Shown: positions 33,401-46,026 of the stretch, in pieces
Position numbering within the stretch: position 1 is the stretch's first letter
Layout: every line of letters starts with the position of its first letter
DNA from: Lathyrus oleraceus
Lineage: Eukaryota; Streptophyta; Magnoliopsida; Fabales; Fabaceae
Length of the DNA stretch: 64,000 nt
Assembly (NCBI RefSeq): GCF_024323335.1
Contig: NC_066581.1
Location: forward strand, 347,018,409-347,082,408
Reading direction: 5' to 3'
The notes under the pieces: model-generated
Databases searched by the model: none
Seen by the model: only the letters and a program-made list of their open reading frames with translations
Told to the model about the DNA's origin: nothing
Made by a program: the position numbers and the translations under genes

Positions 33401-35710
33401 TTGTTCTTTATGCTCGCACTACGTGCTGATGCTCTTGAACATGTGCCCAAGATCTTTGTACAGAGTCAGTCAAGTGGAATAGGGTCCCTCTTTCTGGATC
33501 CCCATGCTTTCATTGTCATTAAGCTCACCCTGGCCAGGGTTAAGAGCTATGAGGTCTCATCCTCATTACCATTTTGATCTGCTCACCCTGACGTTCAATG
33601 TCAGTGGTTAAGAGCCCAGTTGATTACCCTTACAGTTTGGCTTGTTTGTCGAGGTTGATATGACCCCTCTTGACTAAAGCCTACCCATTGTCTGGGCCTC
33701 TTGTATGGATATAGTGTGTGATGCTTGTTCACTTGTGTTGGTGTGGTTATTTGCTTTCCTCTGAATTAACTTTCTTCCTGTGTGAGTTAGGATTCTTGTT
33801 AGAGACCTCAACTTAGGGATGTTTGCTCGCATGACAACTATTAGGCTCGAGTCTTAGTCTCCCTATTAGTTTGTTGTTTCCCTAGTCTCTGGTTAGGAGA
33901 GTGTTGTACCCCTGTTAAGGGGAACTACGTCGCCCTGATTCTCATACCAGATGAGATACGTAGGCAGGAGATTGAGCGAAATCTCTCCGGGCAACCTTTT
34001 TGTTTCTTTTGACGTCTCAGCGTCTCTTTTGTTTGTGTGACAACTATTAGGCTCGAGTCTGATTCTCCCTATTAGTTTGTTGTTTCCCCTGTTCAGGGGA
34101 ACTACGTCGCCCTGATTCTCATACCTGATGAGATACGTAGGCAGGAGATTGAGCGAAATCTCTCCGGGAAACCTTTTTGTTTCTTTTGACGTCTCAGCGT
34201 CTCTTTTTGTTTGTGTGACAACTATTAGGCTCGAGTCTGATTCTCCCTATTAGTTTGTTGTTTCCCCTTTTAAGGGGAACTACGTCGCCTTGATTCTCAT
34301 ACCAGATGAGATACGTAGGCAGGAGATTGAGCGAAATCTCTTCGGGCAACCTTTTTGTTTCTTTTGACGTCTCAGCGTCTCTTTTTGTTTGTGTGACAAC
34401 TATTAGGCTCGAGTCTGATTCTCCCTATTAGTTTGTTGTTTCCCCTGTTAAGGGGAACTACGTCGCCCTGATTCTCATACCAGATGAGATACGTAGGCAG
34501 GAGATTGAGCGAAATCTCTCCGGGCAACCTTTTTGTTTCTTTTGACATCTCAGCGTCTCTTTTTGTTTGTGTGACAACTATTAGGCTCAAGTCTTAGTCT
34601 CCCTTTTAGTTTGTTGTCTCCTTTCCCCTGTTAAGGGGAACTACGTCGCCCTGATTCTCATACCAGATGAGATACGTAGGCAGGAGGTTGTAAGCAATCT
34701 CTCTGGGAACCCTTTTGCTTTTTTGAGTGTGTTCACCCTTTTCTTTTTTGTTGATTTGTGTGTGTACCCTTTATTTGTTTCTTTGGTGTGAGTACTCTTT
34801 TGTTCAGCGTGTGTGGGTGGTATGTTTATACCCTGAGGATTTCTTCTGTTATCATTGGGGGTTCAGATTGGGGTTCACCTATACTGATTTAGGGTTCACA
34901 TTTGGGGGTTTACCATGTATCACTTGGGGTTCATATTTGGGGCTCATTTGTGTTGATTATTCACTTGGGGTTCATCTTTGGGGTTTATCTTTGGTGTTTG
35001 CTGATTAGCGTTTGTATTTGTTTGGAGTCGGATGTAAGTCCATGCATTGGCATTCTGTTTCCTTGTTTTGTATTTGTTTGGAGTCGGATATAAGTCCATG
35101 TATTGGCATTCTGTTTCCTTTTTGTTGTCAGGAGTCGGGCGTAAGTCCATGTATTGGCATTCTGTTTCCTTTTTTAGTGTTTCTTTTGACGTCTCAGCGT
35201 CTCCCTTTTTGTGTTTTGTTTTGGCGTGCGTTAGCCGAGCTACGAATGCTCTGATTCTTCCTCTGGATAGAGAAGATACGTAGGCATAGGATGCGATATC
35301 CTAGCGAGCATGCCTCCTTTTCCCCGAACTACGTTGACTCTGATGTTTGTTTCTGACAAACTACGTAGGCCCAAGATGCGACATCCTGCTGAGTCCACTT
35401 CCTCCATCTTCTTTCACCTGTTTATTCTAGCTTGTGCATATTTCTTTGAGCAGTTTTTATTAGAAACCCTTTTCCTATTCTTTGAGCTATCTTTTGAGCG
35501 TGGATCCCGTCGAGTACGACGGACGTGAGGGGTGCTAATACCTTCCCCTTGCGTAACCGACTCCCGTACCTTGTAATCTCTGGTCGTAAGGCCATTCCTT
35601 TCCCTTTCTTAGGTTAGTCCTGCGCTCCCTTTTCGTCATAGGATGAATAGCGTCGGTGGCGACTCTGTAAACCTGTATTTTTTCCGCCGGTTGTTTTTCG
35701 CGTTGCGACA
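30477..35710 (+). repeat. 3' LTR of B (5234 nt)
   Basis: Same ends as the 5' copy, the same five-unit tandem array (about 33906-34703) and the AGTA hairpin at 35507-35522. It ends GTTGCGACA and is followed by GCTATGAA, which is LTR sequence of element A. Confidence 0.95.
35507..35522 (+). other. AGTA-loop hairpin, 3' LTR of B
   Basis: CCGTCG-AGTA-CGACGG, identical to the 5' LTR copy and 188 nt from the LTR end. Confidence 0.8.
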
Positions 35711-36942
35711 GCTATGAAATGAACATGGCAGCAAGGTAGGCACATCATAAGCATGTCAAATGAGCTATGTAATCAATATGCAAACCCCCAAGTTCATATC
35801 ATAAGCATAGAATCACTTTTGGATCAAAATCAAACAAAGTGTATCATGAAACTCTAATGCGTCTTTCATGCTCAAATGAATGCAAAATGGAGCTCATTAT
35901 GAATAAATGCACAAAGACTTGATAGAAGCATCATAGAACAGGGGAGAACACATATGCAAAGGCACCAAACCAGAATCAAAGTGTAACCACATAAATCATG
36001 CCATTAAAGTTCACAAAAGTTCACAAAAACAACCAAGGATAGGAGGCCTAAACCTCTTGTCAAACAAATGCATCAAAAGTGTATCAAAACTCAAAGTCAG
36101 GGGGAAAGGCTCCACACATCAAGACATGACATACATACTAAGACATGTGCAAAAGGATTGGTTTCAACACTCAAAGGAAGTGGCACAAGTGCCTCATGCT
36201 AAGCAAGCATCAAAATAGGGACTAAAATGCAAACATCAACTTCAAAAATCCAAATCAAACTTAAAATGCATCCTAAATTCATGGGAATTTAACACAAGGT
36301 TCCAATGAACATATATAAACATCATGCAGAAAATCAGGAGTATCCAGGTTCATTTGATATGAAAACAAAAATCGAGAAATTGAGAATGCAAAAACACGTC
36401 CAAAAATGCAACATTTAAATTCATGTGTCAAACCTTAGCAAAATGACATAGAAAATAATCAAACCAGTTACCACATCTTATTATCATGTATGAGGATGGT
36501 GTGTGCAAAAGCTTGGGTCAGAATCATTAAAATATGGGATTTCATGAAGGTTTGAATGCAAATGGTCAAAAATGCACATAAATGAATCAGAAATTCATAT
36601 TAAATTTCACGTGTCATGAAATAATTGGGCAATGGTACCAAAGCATTAAGGACTCATCAGGGACCACTCACAAAAAATTTCAGATTTTTTTGAGTATTTT
36701 TGCTATTTTTAAAAAATAAAATAAAACGGGATGAAATATGTACATGATATGTGACACATGTGCAACAATATCAATTGGTCACAAGTCACTTAAGTGACTA
36801 AATAAAATAAATCAAAAAGACAAAAAATCAGAAAAGATATGGGCCTTTGGATCAAAAGACAAGTCAACAAGATCTAACGGCCACGGGATCATCTTCTTCC
36901 TCAAGACATTCCGACCATGAACAGTAACGCCGGTGGGATTCC

Positions 36943-36962
36943 GGCCACCGCCGGCGGCGGCC
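36943..36962 (-). other. GC-rich inverted repeat in LTR of A
   Basis: Arms of 10 nt (GGCCACCGCC and GGCGGCGGCC on the plus strand) pair with one mismatch, which is a G-U pair in the minus-sense RNA. It lies in a GC island within AT-rich LTR, about 630 nt behind the TATA candidate. Confidence 0.65.
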
Positions 36963-38135
36963 TCCTCCATGCGCGGCCCAGAAATTCACGAAAATGGGGC
37001 TACCCCCCCTAAACCATATGCTAGGAACTCAAAAATCAAATTAGTTTTTCATGAATCCTCACCAATCTCTCAAATCACAACCAAACAGTTTGAACATCAA
37101 AACTTTAAATCAAGATTTCTCACTCAATATTGCACCATTTTAAAAAGTAAACACATCTACATCATCACCATAGCATGTAGTTTCATTTAGGCATAAGAAA
37201 TGAGCGAAATAAGAGAGTTGAAATTTGAGTTACCGGAAATGGTGCCTTCCAAAACTTCAGTATGGTGATGAGATAAGTTCCAGAATACCTCCCTTGAACT
37301 TCTATGAATGTTTGCTACCTTTGATTGTGCTTGAAACGGTCCAGATCTTGAGATTCAAGAAGCAACCTCCATTAAAGCTCTGTTTAGAAACTGCTTGGAA
37401 TGGCTCAAATGAAGGGTGGTTTGTGATCCTTAGAGCGTGTAGATCAATGATATGCTATTGGTTTTCATTTTTCATGGATGTATGGAAGGATTTGATGAGA
37501 ATCAAGTATGAGACGATTTTTGGAAAGTGATATTTTCAGAGTGTATGGGGGCTGCACGAATTAGGGTTTGCTCAAATGAATTTTTAGAGTTTATACTCTG
37601 ATTTTTGTGGCTTGGTGGGCTCAAAATGAAGGAAGTTCAAGTCCAAGATTTTTTTTTTATTTTTGTGCATGTATGGCTTTTCCACACATGTGGGAATGCA
37701 TGAGCTCAAATCCCAAGGTGGATTTGGCCCAAAAAACAATGCTGAGTAAATTCCCAATGATTGGCACATGAGAATATTCCATGATGTCATTATGAGTCCT
37801 TTTGACTTTTCATGCAAGAAAGCTTGAAAAATGACTTGCACCATTGATGAATCATGCAAAATTATAGGTCATTTTGCATGCCATTTTGAAGTACTTCTCA
37901 AAACAAAACCATAGCAAAAAGAGCCACACCAATTGGACTTGTCAAACTCAAGTTATGCCTTTTTAAAACCTTCATGCACACTTAACCATTCAAGAACCAC
38001 AACTCTTCAACCATTCATCATATGGCCTTGAAATAGGACTTTCTGGAAAGGGGAGACAAAGATCTACAACTGTCATGCCTGAGAAAAGTTCATTTAGAGC
38101 TTCCTTGGTGATGATTTGATTGGTACATCAGTCAA

Positions 38136-38445
38136 GCTCGCTAGGCGAGTGAAGTAGTGAGGGGCTCGCTAGGCGAGCACTTAGCGAGGTTCCAGCGAAC
38201 ACTCCCAGACTTGGATAAAAACACAGCTAGCAATTACTCGCTAGGCGAGCATCCAGAGAGTAATTCCAGTAGCGACATCATCAAGGTTCGCTGGAGCGAA
38301 GGAGGAAGCGTGGGCTTCGCCTAGCGAAGGATTACTCGCCTAGTGAGCATGACAGTTCAGGAAGTTTCTTCTGGGCGCAGGTGACTCTGGTGGCTTATCT
38401 TGGGGCTCGCTAGGCGAACCATTCTGCTCGCCTAGCGAGCATGAC
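38136..38445 (-). repeat. Cluster of CTCGCTAGGCGAG-type palindromes in LTR of A
   Basis: About eight near-palindromic words (TCGCTAGGCGAG, TCGCCTAGCGAG and variants) near 38136, 38163, 38238, 38287, 38312, 38333, 38403 and 38427. They are absent from the LTRs of B, D and E. Confidence 0.85.
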
Positions 38446-38987
38446 AGCTCAGGAACAGACCTTTGTCCCTTCAAGATTAATGTTTTGAATGATGAATAGA
38501 CCCCATTTGAACATGTTGGAAATATCTCAAGTCATTCCCTAGCCATTTGACCCTCAGTTGACCAACAGTTGACTTTTGACTTCATAGTTGAATTTTGAAC
38601 TGTATTGATCCCATTAAGCTTGATCCTTTAGAGAAAACTTCTGAAAATGAAACCCTAGCTCCCAAGAGCTCTACACAACATCCGTAAGACCTTCAAACCA
38701 AGAATGCATCTCAATCCTTGAGGAACCCTACTTTGACTGCTCCAGTAGACCAGAGTTGACCAGAGGTCAAACCCCAATTCAGATGAACTTTGCTAGTTGA
38801 TGCACAATTTCCCTTGTGTTGACTGATCATTCAGATAGAACCCACAAAAGTGACTTGGATGATATCCAAGCTTCTTGGAAGATAAACTCTTGGAGCTAAT
38901 TCTGATTGACATGATGAAATGCAATATGAAATGTTAAATGACCTAAAATGAAAGCATGAATGAGGAGGGCAAATTTGAGGTGCTACA

Positions 38988-41900
38988 TGGAGAAACGGTC
39001 ATTATGTTCAATGTAGCCCTTTTTCCAATATATATCACCAATTTCAAATTTGTAAAGATCTATGGAGTCTTGCCATTTGCAGACTACCATTCCATCAAAT
39101 AAATTCGAGCTCTTATCCAATTCTTTGCACTCTTATTTGTTTCTGTTCAACAAATGTTTGCATGTTTTAATTGATAAATATCATTGTTTTAAACAAATAA
39201 AATTTTTATAAATTGTTTTTAAACAAAATGAACATTCACAATGACTGAAAGGATAACTGGATTGTCTTTAGTGCTCTCCCAAGGATAGTATGATCTCCAA
39301 AAGGGTAAGGAATTTGTTCATATTCCTAGCATATTTGTATCTTCTTCATTATCTTTCAGGTTGTCTCCTTAGTGAGCGTAGAGAGGTAATACATCACCAA
39401 AATCCCCAGAGAGTCTGGAGTTTGGTCTCGGTCTTCTAGCTCCCTAGTGAATCTGGATCTAGCATCTGTGTTTTATCAATTATATGGCTGTCATCCCTTG
39501 TGTGGATTGACCTAAAATCCCTTATAGATTGATAAATTGATATGCTATCTTCTTCGAAGAAGTTGGTCTTCTCTCATTCAGATTTGAAATCTCCCGCAGA
39601 GTGAGCAGGAAATCCCAGCATGAGTGGAATTCTTCAACAAGTTGGTTTGTAGCTTATCCCCAGTGGATTCGCATACAATGATCTCCAGCAGGTTTGCCTC
39701 CTATTCATCCTCAGCAGGGTTGTTCATCTTAGACTTCCCCAGTTTGGTCACCAGCGGGTCATCTCCAGCTGATCGCCTACAGGTTATACCGGTTCAGTCA
39801 TCAGTAGTGGTTCCTTGGTGGAGTTGTCTAATCAGAGCCTAATTGTTGTTCGCTTCCCCCTTCTCGAGTAGTTTTCTCCTAGCAGAGTGGGTGATGAAAA
39901 TGTTTATTTCTCTATCCCCAACGGAGCGGTGTTTTTCTTCTCCTCAGCAGAGATTGTTCTCCATCAGTATGAGGAATTGTGATGGTTATTGGAACTTTTG
40001 TTTGGTGGTTATTCCCCACAAAGTTTCATATCTTTCCTTGGTTTTTCCCCAGTAGAGTTGCTTCTACTGTGGATCTTATCTGTGCTTAGCTTCCCCAGCT
40101 AAGACTCTACCTAATTCTAGTTTGGCTTTGGAACTCCTGAGAGGACGTGTTGTCTTTTTCCCCAGTGGAGTGACTGGTTTCCCTTCTCCGCAGCCGAGAC
40201 TTTCCTTCCGTGGTTAGAAGTGAATGTTTGTTTGGATGTGCTTCTGTTTGGTGGTTGTTCCCCACAGAATTCCACATTACCCCCTGATAAGATCCCCATT
40301 AGATTTCTTCTCTGTATGATCTTCTCTTGTCTCTGCGTATTGTTGGAAGATCCCCAACTCTGGTGGTTATGATCCTTTGCTTATTCCCAACAACGGCCTC
40401 TGATCCCCGGTGATCCTGCTTATTCCCCTAGCAGTGATCTTTGTCCCCGGTAGCGACTTCGCTCAATCCTCAATGATGATTGGTTTTCTGGTATTTGTTG
40501 CCCCCACCAGTTTGGGTGTTTCTCCTGCGGGTCTGGCTTTCTCTTTTGAGATGTTGTACCAGATGTCTGTCCGTTGATTCTTGGACCTGTTTGTGTTAGA
40601 TATGTCTGTTTGTCAGCATTAATCATACATAAACTACGCATATACATGCATACTTATAACATTCAGATATTCATGTTGCATTTTTTTGCCATATATCTTT
40701 GTTTGTTGTCTCCTGCTATTTGGTGATACATATTTCCCCAGGCAGATGATTGTGTCTGATCTCTCCATATAGAGTCAGCCCCATAGGCAGAAAGTGTCTA
40801 CCCTTTCTTCCATATTCCCCACTGAGTTATGTCCTAGTGGATGATTATTGTTTCAGTTTCCTCCCAAAACATGTATTCGGATGGAATTACTCCCCTGAGT
40901 TCCTCATTGGGTTGAGTCTTGTTTCATTGTGTCTCTCTAATTTGGTCCTACATTGACTACTCTTGTTATTTCCCCTGCAGTTCCCTGTGGTTTAGGTGAC
41001 CAATTGCTCAATAAACAGTAATTGCTCATTCTCTCCCCAGTGGATGTTGTGGCCTTCTACCCAGTAACCAGTAGTTGTAAGTCCTATTTTTTTTGTGGTT
41101 TCTACCCAGTAACTGGTAGTTGTAAACCCCATTTTATCCCCTTGTAGAGTTAACCCTTGATTTTGCTTATCCTAACCGATGACGGTTACTCTCTTCCGTG
41201 GTTTTCTACCCAGTAGCCAGTAGATGTAATCCCCTCCTTGTTGGTTATCTTTATCCAATATTCGGTATTGATATTCCTTCGATTTTAGTATACCACCCAG
41301 TAACCGATGATATATCTCTTGGATAATTGCTCTAATTAAGCAATTTAACCCCAGCAAGTCATTTTTTCATTTACCCTTGTTTGGTAATGATCGTTTCTCC
41401 TTTCGATTGGTCATCATTTTATACCCAATAGCCGATATCTCGATGTCCTTTCTTTTCGGTCGATTTATCCTTTATTAACCCAGTAACCGGTTGTGGATAA
41501 TCTTCCATGCAAGTATGTTATCTACGTTCTGACGGTAATAGATAATATATATCATGCGCTCTTCAGTCGAAGTCTTTTTCTTCCCCAGTCGAGTAAGATT
41601 CGTATTTCCTTATGGAATCGAATGCCCATCCTGTAATCGAGTTTTCTTTTTCAGCCCTCCTTTCGGATGATGAGTGTCTTGGAAATATTCCCCAATTCAC
41701 GCCTGGTTGGTCACCTATTATATGCCCAGTAACCGGTATCCCTGGTGTTCCTTCCTTCTGCTCCCTATTATGACTTTTGTCCCCTATGGAGTCAGATTTT
41801 CCTGAGTTGAAATATAACTTTTTAGGTTTTCCTCAGATGTTTGGATGATTGATATCTCTCACCCTTATACCAGTCTTAGATATCCATTCTCCCCGAGCGT

Positions 41901-42433
41901 GTTGTTCTCCCACCCTTATACCGGTGTCTTGATCACATGTCTCTTTGAGCTTAATACCTCATTTGTTTCTTCCCCGCCTGAGTCCCTTAGCGGATTTTCC
42001 CCATCCGAGTCCGAATTTTTATCCAAAGTATCCTTTGTGGATAGTTTGCTGTATTGGCATATTCCCCAATACATGCATCTTTGCGTCAGCTCGAGTCTTT
42101 CCGTTGATTTATTTTCATGGAATCCCTTCGTGTCTCTCAGCAAATTTTAAGTCGTGACCTGCTCACGCATTTTATCCCCTTTATTCCCCAGTAAAGTCCC
42201 CAGAGTCTCTGTCCCATTTATGAGTGTATTACTCATATGGATTTTCAGTTTCTCATGATTTCTTTTTCCTTTGTGGACACATATCCCCACAGAGTATTAA
42301 CTATTTGCATGCATACATTTGCATCATGAGGTCTCTTAGGGACCAAAATTCGTCTCTTTGTTATTATTTAAGCCCATTCTACCTCGTCGAGACGAAGATT
42401 TTAACCTTCATATCTCCGGCTAGAATGACCTTA
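38988..42433 (+). other. 3' UTR of element C, rich in degenerate repeats
   Basis: Non-coding, 3.4 kb. From about 39350 to 40900 it holds TTCCCCAGTGGAGT-like words. From about 41050 to 41740 it has at least eight degenerate units of the form TACCCAGTAACCGGTAGTTG. Further TTCCCCAG words follow to 42200. It leads into a polypurine tract and LTR, so it is the 3' UTR of a plus-strand Ogre whose coding part lies beyond A to the left. Confidence 0.8.
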
Positions 42434-42445
42434 AATAGGGGCATC
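42434..42445 (+). promoter_or_regulatory. Polypurine tract of C
   Basis: AATAGGGGCATC immediately before TGTAAGACCC, matching the position and form of B's tract. Confidence 0.75.
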
Positions 42446-43966
42446 TGTAAGACCCTAATTTTGACCCTAAGATCCCTCATGGCATCATATCATTGCAATT
42501 TTGCATCTTGCCTCAAGGATCATAACATCTTAGCTCCTTGCCCTTGGGTTGGGACTTGTGTGAGTTGGTTTGAGACCACCAAGCATGCTTGAATTGTGTA
42601 TTATTGCTTTTCTTATTTTGTTTACTAACCAAAAGAACAAAAATATGTCACTAACTTTGTTTGTTTTGTAGCTTAAGCAATCATGTGATCCAAGGCTCCT
42701 AGGAGGCCCCTATGCTCAAAGAATGGCCAGATGAAGTTGAAAGCAAGCAAGACAATGGTTCCCAAAGCTCTCAATCATCATATATGCCTCCCTAGTGTCT
42801 CAATTTGTCAATTTGATCAAGATAAATCAAAGGGCTTGAGGATTGTTTCCCAAGGAAACCCTAATTCATCTATGCATTGACCGTGCCTTGCTCATGAAGC
42901 AAACTCATCCTATGATCAAATACAATCAAGGGAAGTTCTTTAATTCATCATTTTATGCATATATGAGCCTATGTTAGTGTCCTCAATCATTCAATTCATT
43001 AAGATTTGAAGTTTGGACTTGAGAAGTTGATCAGTCAATTCATCTGACTATTTTGAAATCCACTGAGACCTAACTTTTGATGTGTTTGTAAAATGATGAT
43101 GACCCTAAGACAAAAACTGTTCTTAAGAACCATATGAACAACTTTCATGTTCATCCAAAATTCATTTGAAACTTGGACGATCATCATTCATTTCAAAACA
43201 TTATAGGTCATTTTGACTGAAACCCTAATTTTGGGTCAACTTCCCAAGGATATAACTCCTTCATTTTTTATGATTTTGAGGTGAGACAAAGTGAATTGGA
43301 AAGTTTAAGATGTCTACTTCAATTGTTATGTTGGACAAAATTTCATAATCCTAAAAGAAATACATATGATAATACAAACAATTATCGGTCACTTTGGACC
43401 AAAGTCATTGAAATGTGAAAAAGTCCAACTTCAAGTGCCCATAACTTTCTCATCAAAAATCCAAATGATGCAAAATGTAATTCCAAATTCATTTTCTTTA
43501 AAATATCTACAACTTTGATGTTGAGGGTTTTGTCATTTGAGACTTGCATCATTGAAACAGAAGGGCTTGAAGTTGGTCCATTTTGGCAAAATTTCCACAT
43601 ACATGTTTTGTGCATTGAACTTCATGGCCTGTTTTCAATATTTTCCCAACTCCAAATGGATTTTTGTTCAACATAACATTTGTTCCTCATGTCAAGACCT
43701 TTCCAACCATTACCCACATGGCTATGTTTCAATTTGGCAAATGGTATTTTCGAAGAGGAGAAGTTTTGGTTCCAATTATGCATAACATGTGAAAACTTCT
43801 TGCACACCACATTGCCTTGCCATGTACACGTCCAAATTCATTTGTTTCATCATCAGCATGCAAAACCAATCAAGTTTGGGCCTCCCATGCGCCTGTACAA
43901 GCCCATGCATGGAGGACCCAACTTCACATGCACATGAGTTTTCTCCTTGCTTGCATCAGCCGTGCG

Positions 43967-43974
43967 TATAAATA
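43967..43974 (+). promoter_or_regulatory. TATA box in LTR of C
   Basis: TATAAATA, 1521 nt into the LTR. D has the same box 1516 nt in. Confidence 0.7.
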
Positions 43975-44521
43975 GAAGCTTCATTTCATTTCAAAATCCA
44001 ACCTAAAGGTGCCTGAACTGCTGCACAAGTGAAATCCCAACCTCCATTAAAAGGAATTCTGAGTTTTCTTTTCCAATTTTCAAGTTCAATTTTCAACTTC
44101 ATTGGTTGATCTTTGAACTTCAATTCCTGAACCTTGCTTCCTTGCTATCTCAAGATCAAACTGCATCAAAGAATTGGAGTAGATCAGGCATTGTAAAGTT
44201 GCACTTCAAAGGTTGTTGTTCAAACTGTTTTCATTCGAAACTACTTGGATATTGATCATTTCTTGCATTGCTTGGTGCCTCTGAAGTCCTCATGTGAGAG
44301 GCAATTGATTTGAGCTTTTAATTTCATGAATTGAATAAGTTCAGTTTGAACACCACAAATTTCCATCTCAGATTTCTCTCTCTATAGAGATCTTGAGTGG
44401 AAACCAAGGGTACAAGGGTGATGTACATCACCCTAGCTTTCTAAAGATGTATAGATCGTGCGTTTTGGTGAAGATTTAAAAACCTACAAATTTGGCCGGA
44501 ATTGTGAGTCTCGCCGGAGAA

Positions 44522-44543
44522 GACGGTGGTTTCCACCACCGTC
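44522..44543 (+). other. GC-rich hairpin in LTR of C
   Basis: GACGGTGGT pairs with ACCACCGTC around a TTCC loop (9 bp). It lies 555 nt behind the TATA box and is homologous to the longer palindrome of D. Confidence 0.75.
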
Positions 44544-45393
44544 CCCACGTGGACGAGTTCCTAGCCCTTGGATCTGGATCTGGGGATCTAATCTTGGCCA
44601 TGCAATGTTATGACTTTCATTTAATCCTTATGTTTCGCTGCTGACTTTGGTTCACCATGCGCACGCATCTCCCAGCCTTGTGATCAGCCACATCAATTAA
44701 TAAGTGCTGATCCAAGCGCTGAGGATTTTTCTGATTTTTAATTTCTGTTTTAATTTTCTTTTATTTCAATCATTTTCAAAAATTCATAACTTCTTCATTT
44801 TTAATCATAAAAATATGGGACTAATTGCAAAACTTTCCTTTTAATTTCTAGTTTATAAAAATGATTTTTAATATTTTTTATGATTCCATTTCATATTTTT
44901 TGAGAATTTTCTCTTTTCTGGTTATTTTTAATTCATTTAAAATACTTTCCAATATTCAAAAATGCCAAAAATATTTTCTTAACATCTTTGAATAATGATG
45001 AACCTATGAAAAATATTCTCATCAATTTCTTAATTGATTTGAGATTTATTTGAGATTTTTAGTTCAATTATGTTATTTTTCTTCATTTTTAATTGTTTAA
45101 AATTAGTTTCTGTTTTCAAAAAATGATGAAATTTTTTATCAAACCTTGTTTGACCATGTTGAACTTATGATGATCCAATTGGACTTTTCCAAGTTGATTT
45201 GAATTGGATTTGAAGTTTGACCTTTATTTGTTTATTTTAATTCAATTATTATTTTAATTCCAAAAAATACCAAAAATATTTTTATTGTTTCTTGACTTCT
45301 AAGCTTCATCTCACTTCTGTTTACCATTGATTGATGATTGATTCCATTCATATTTGGTCAATGTCATTTGAATTTCAATTATGTACATTCCAT

Positions 45394-45412
45394 TTCTTCT
45401 TCTTCTTCTTCT
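45394..45412 (+). repeat. (TTC)n microsatellite in LTR of C
   Basis: Six TTC units followed by T-rich sequence. The equivalent run in D is at 48987-49011. Confidence 0.85.
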
Positions 45413-46021
45413 TTTTTTCTTTTTGATCAATGAGTTAACGATTGGTGGTTAGACTTGACATATGAGGGGCTTAACCTTCTTTGATCCAAATCAAATCCAT
45501 CTTGATCAAAGATCAAGTGAATTGCTTTGCATTAGAGATAGGTTACTTCTTGGTCAAGCAAAAAACCTAAATCCATACAAGATCATTCTTCTTTTCTTTT
45601 GGCATGGCAAGTTGTAGGAGCTTGGCTTACTAGTCATGGTCTCTAACTTGTGTTTGTCGCCTATAGTTTTATTGACCGGCCTCAGATAGGTGTGACTACT
45701 ACATTAGTCCACTTACGATTGCTTAACATAGCGCTAAATTGCCTTATGGCACACTATGACTAACTACTAATCACTAACTTTTAATTCAAGCATTTAATTC
45801 TTGCAATTTACTTTAATGCAATTTAATTTCTTGCTCATTAATTCATTTTGTCTTTGCCCTTTGCTCACTTGAGCTCATGTTTATGCTTATGCAATTTGTC
45901 TTTTGCTCACTTGAGCACATTATTGTGTATATACTATTGTCTTGTGCTTGTTTTGTTTTGTTTTGTTTTGTTTGTGTGAACCCAAAACAAATGGAGAAAG
46001 GACTTAGATTTAGGATCCTAC

Positions 46022-46026
46022 CTATG
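46022..46026. repeat. Presumed target site of D, left copy (CTATG)
   Basis: CTATG directly precedes D's TGTAAG. The right copy would lie outside the window, so it is unverified. Confidence 0.5.

Larger units (their letters stand above)
18054..35710 (+). mobile_element. Internally deleted Ogre element B (17.7 kb)
   Basis: Plus-strand element with two complete LTRs of about 5.2 kb, PBS, polypurine tract and a short 7.2-kb interior. It keeps the gag ends, intron, RT, first RNase H and the integrase C-terminus. It lacks ORF1, gag core, protease, most of the second RNase H and the integrase core. It is inserted in the 5' LTR of A. The flanks (AGATG on the left, GCTAT on the right) do not form a target duplication. 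LTR divergence is about 1-2 per cent by eye. Confidence 0.92.
1..38987 (-). mobile_element. Ogre element A (Ty3/gypsy, Tat lineage), 3' end beyond left edge, split by two insertions
   Basis: Minus-strand Ogre-like LTR retrotransposon. Reading right to left it has a 5' LTR (38987-35711 continuing at 18053-16187), a PBS, a leader, ORF1, gag, protease, RT and part of RNase H, which runs off the window at base 1. Element T interrupts ORF1 and element B interrupts the LTR. The coding regions carry several in-frame stops and frameshifts, so A is dead. It sits inside the 3' UTR of element C: the LTR starts TGTAGCACCTC (minus sense) at 38987 and the neighbouring sequence belongs to C. Its target duplication cannot be checked because the other end is outside the window. 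Confidence 0.9.
35711..38987 (-). repeat. 5' LTR of A, outer part (3277 nt)
   Basis: The LTR begins at 38987 (minus sense TGTAGCACCTCAAATTTGCC) and runs left to the B insertion. Together with 16187-18053 it gives an LTR of 5144 nt. It carries a cluster of TCGCTAGGCGA-type palindromes (38136-38445), a TATAAAC candidate (37595-37589) and a 20-nt GC-rich inverted repeat (36943-36962). Confidence 0.9.
42446..46026 (+). repeat. 3' LTR of element C, first 3581 nt
   Basis: Begins TGTAAGACCCTAATTTTGAC and is homologous to D's LTR along its length (shared TATA box, GC-rich hairpin, T/A-rich tract, GACCGGCC block at about 45675). It stops at CTATG where D is inserted; in D's own LTR the matching point is at about 49610. 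The rest should follow D to the right of the window. Confidence 0.88.

Noticed and set aside
36933..37859. Possible host gene in the stretch between B and the end of A's LTR
   Set aside because: The stretch is continuous with A's LTR (GC-rich hairpin, TATA candidate, correct distance to the LTR start), and the open frames are short and unrelated to known proteins.
39350..42200. Centromeric or other satellite array
   Set aside because: The words are short, scattered and degenerate, and the region is bounded by an Ogre polypurine tract and LTR. It is an element 3' UTR.
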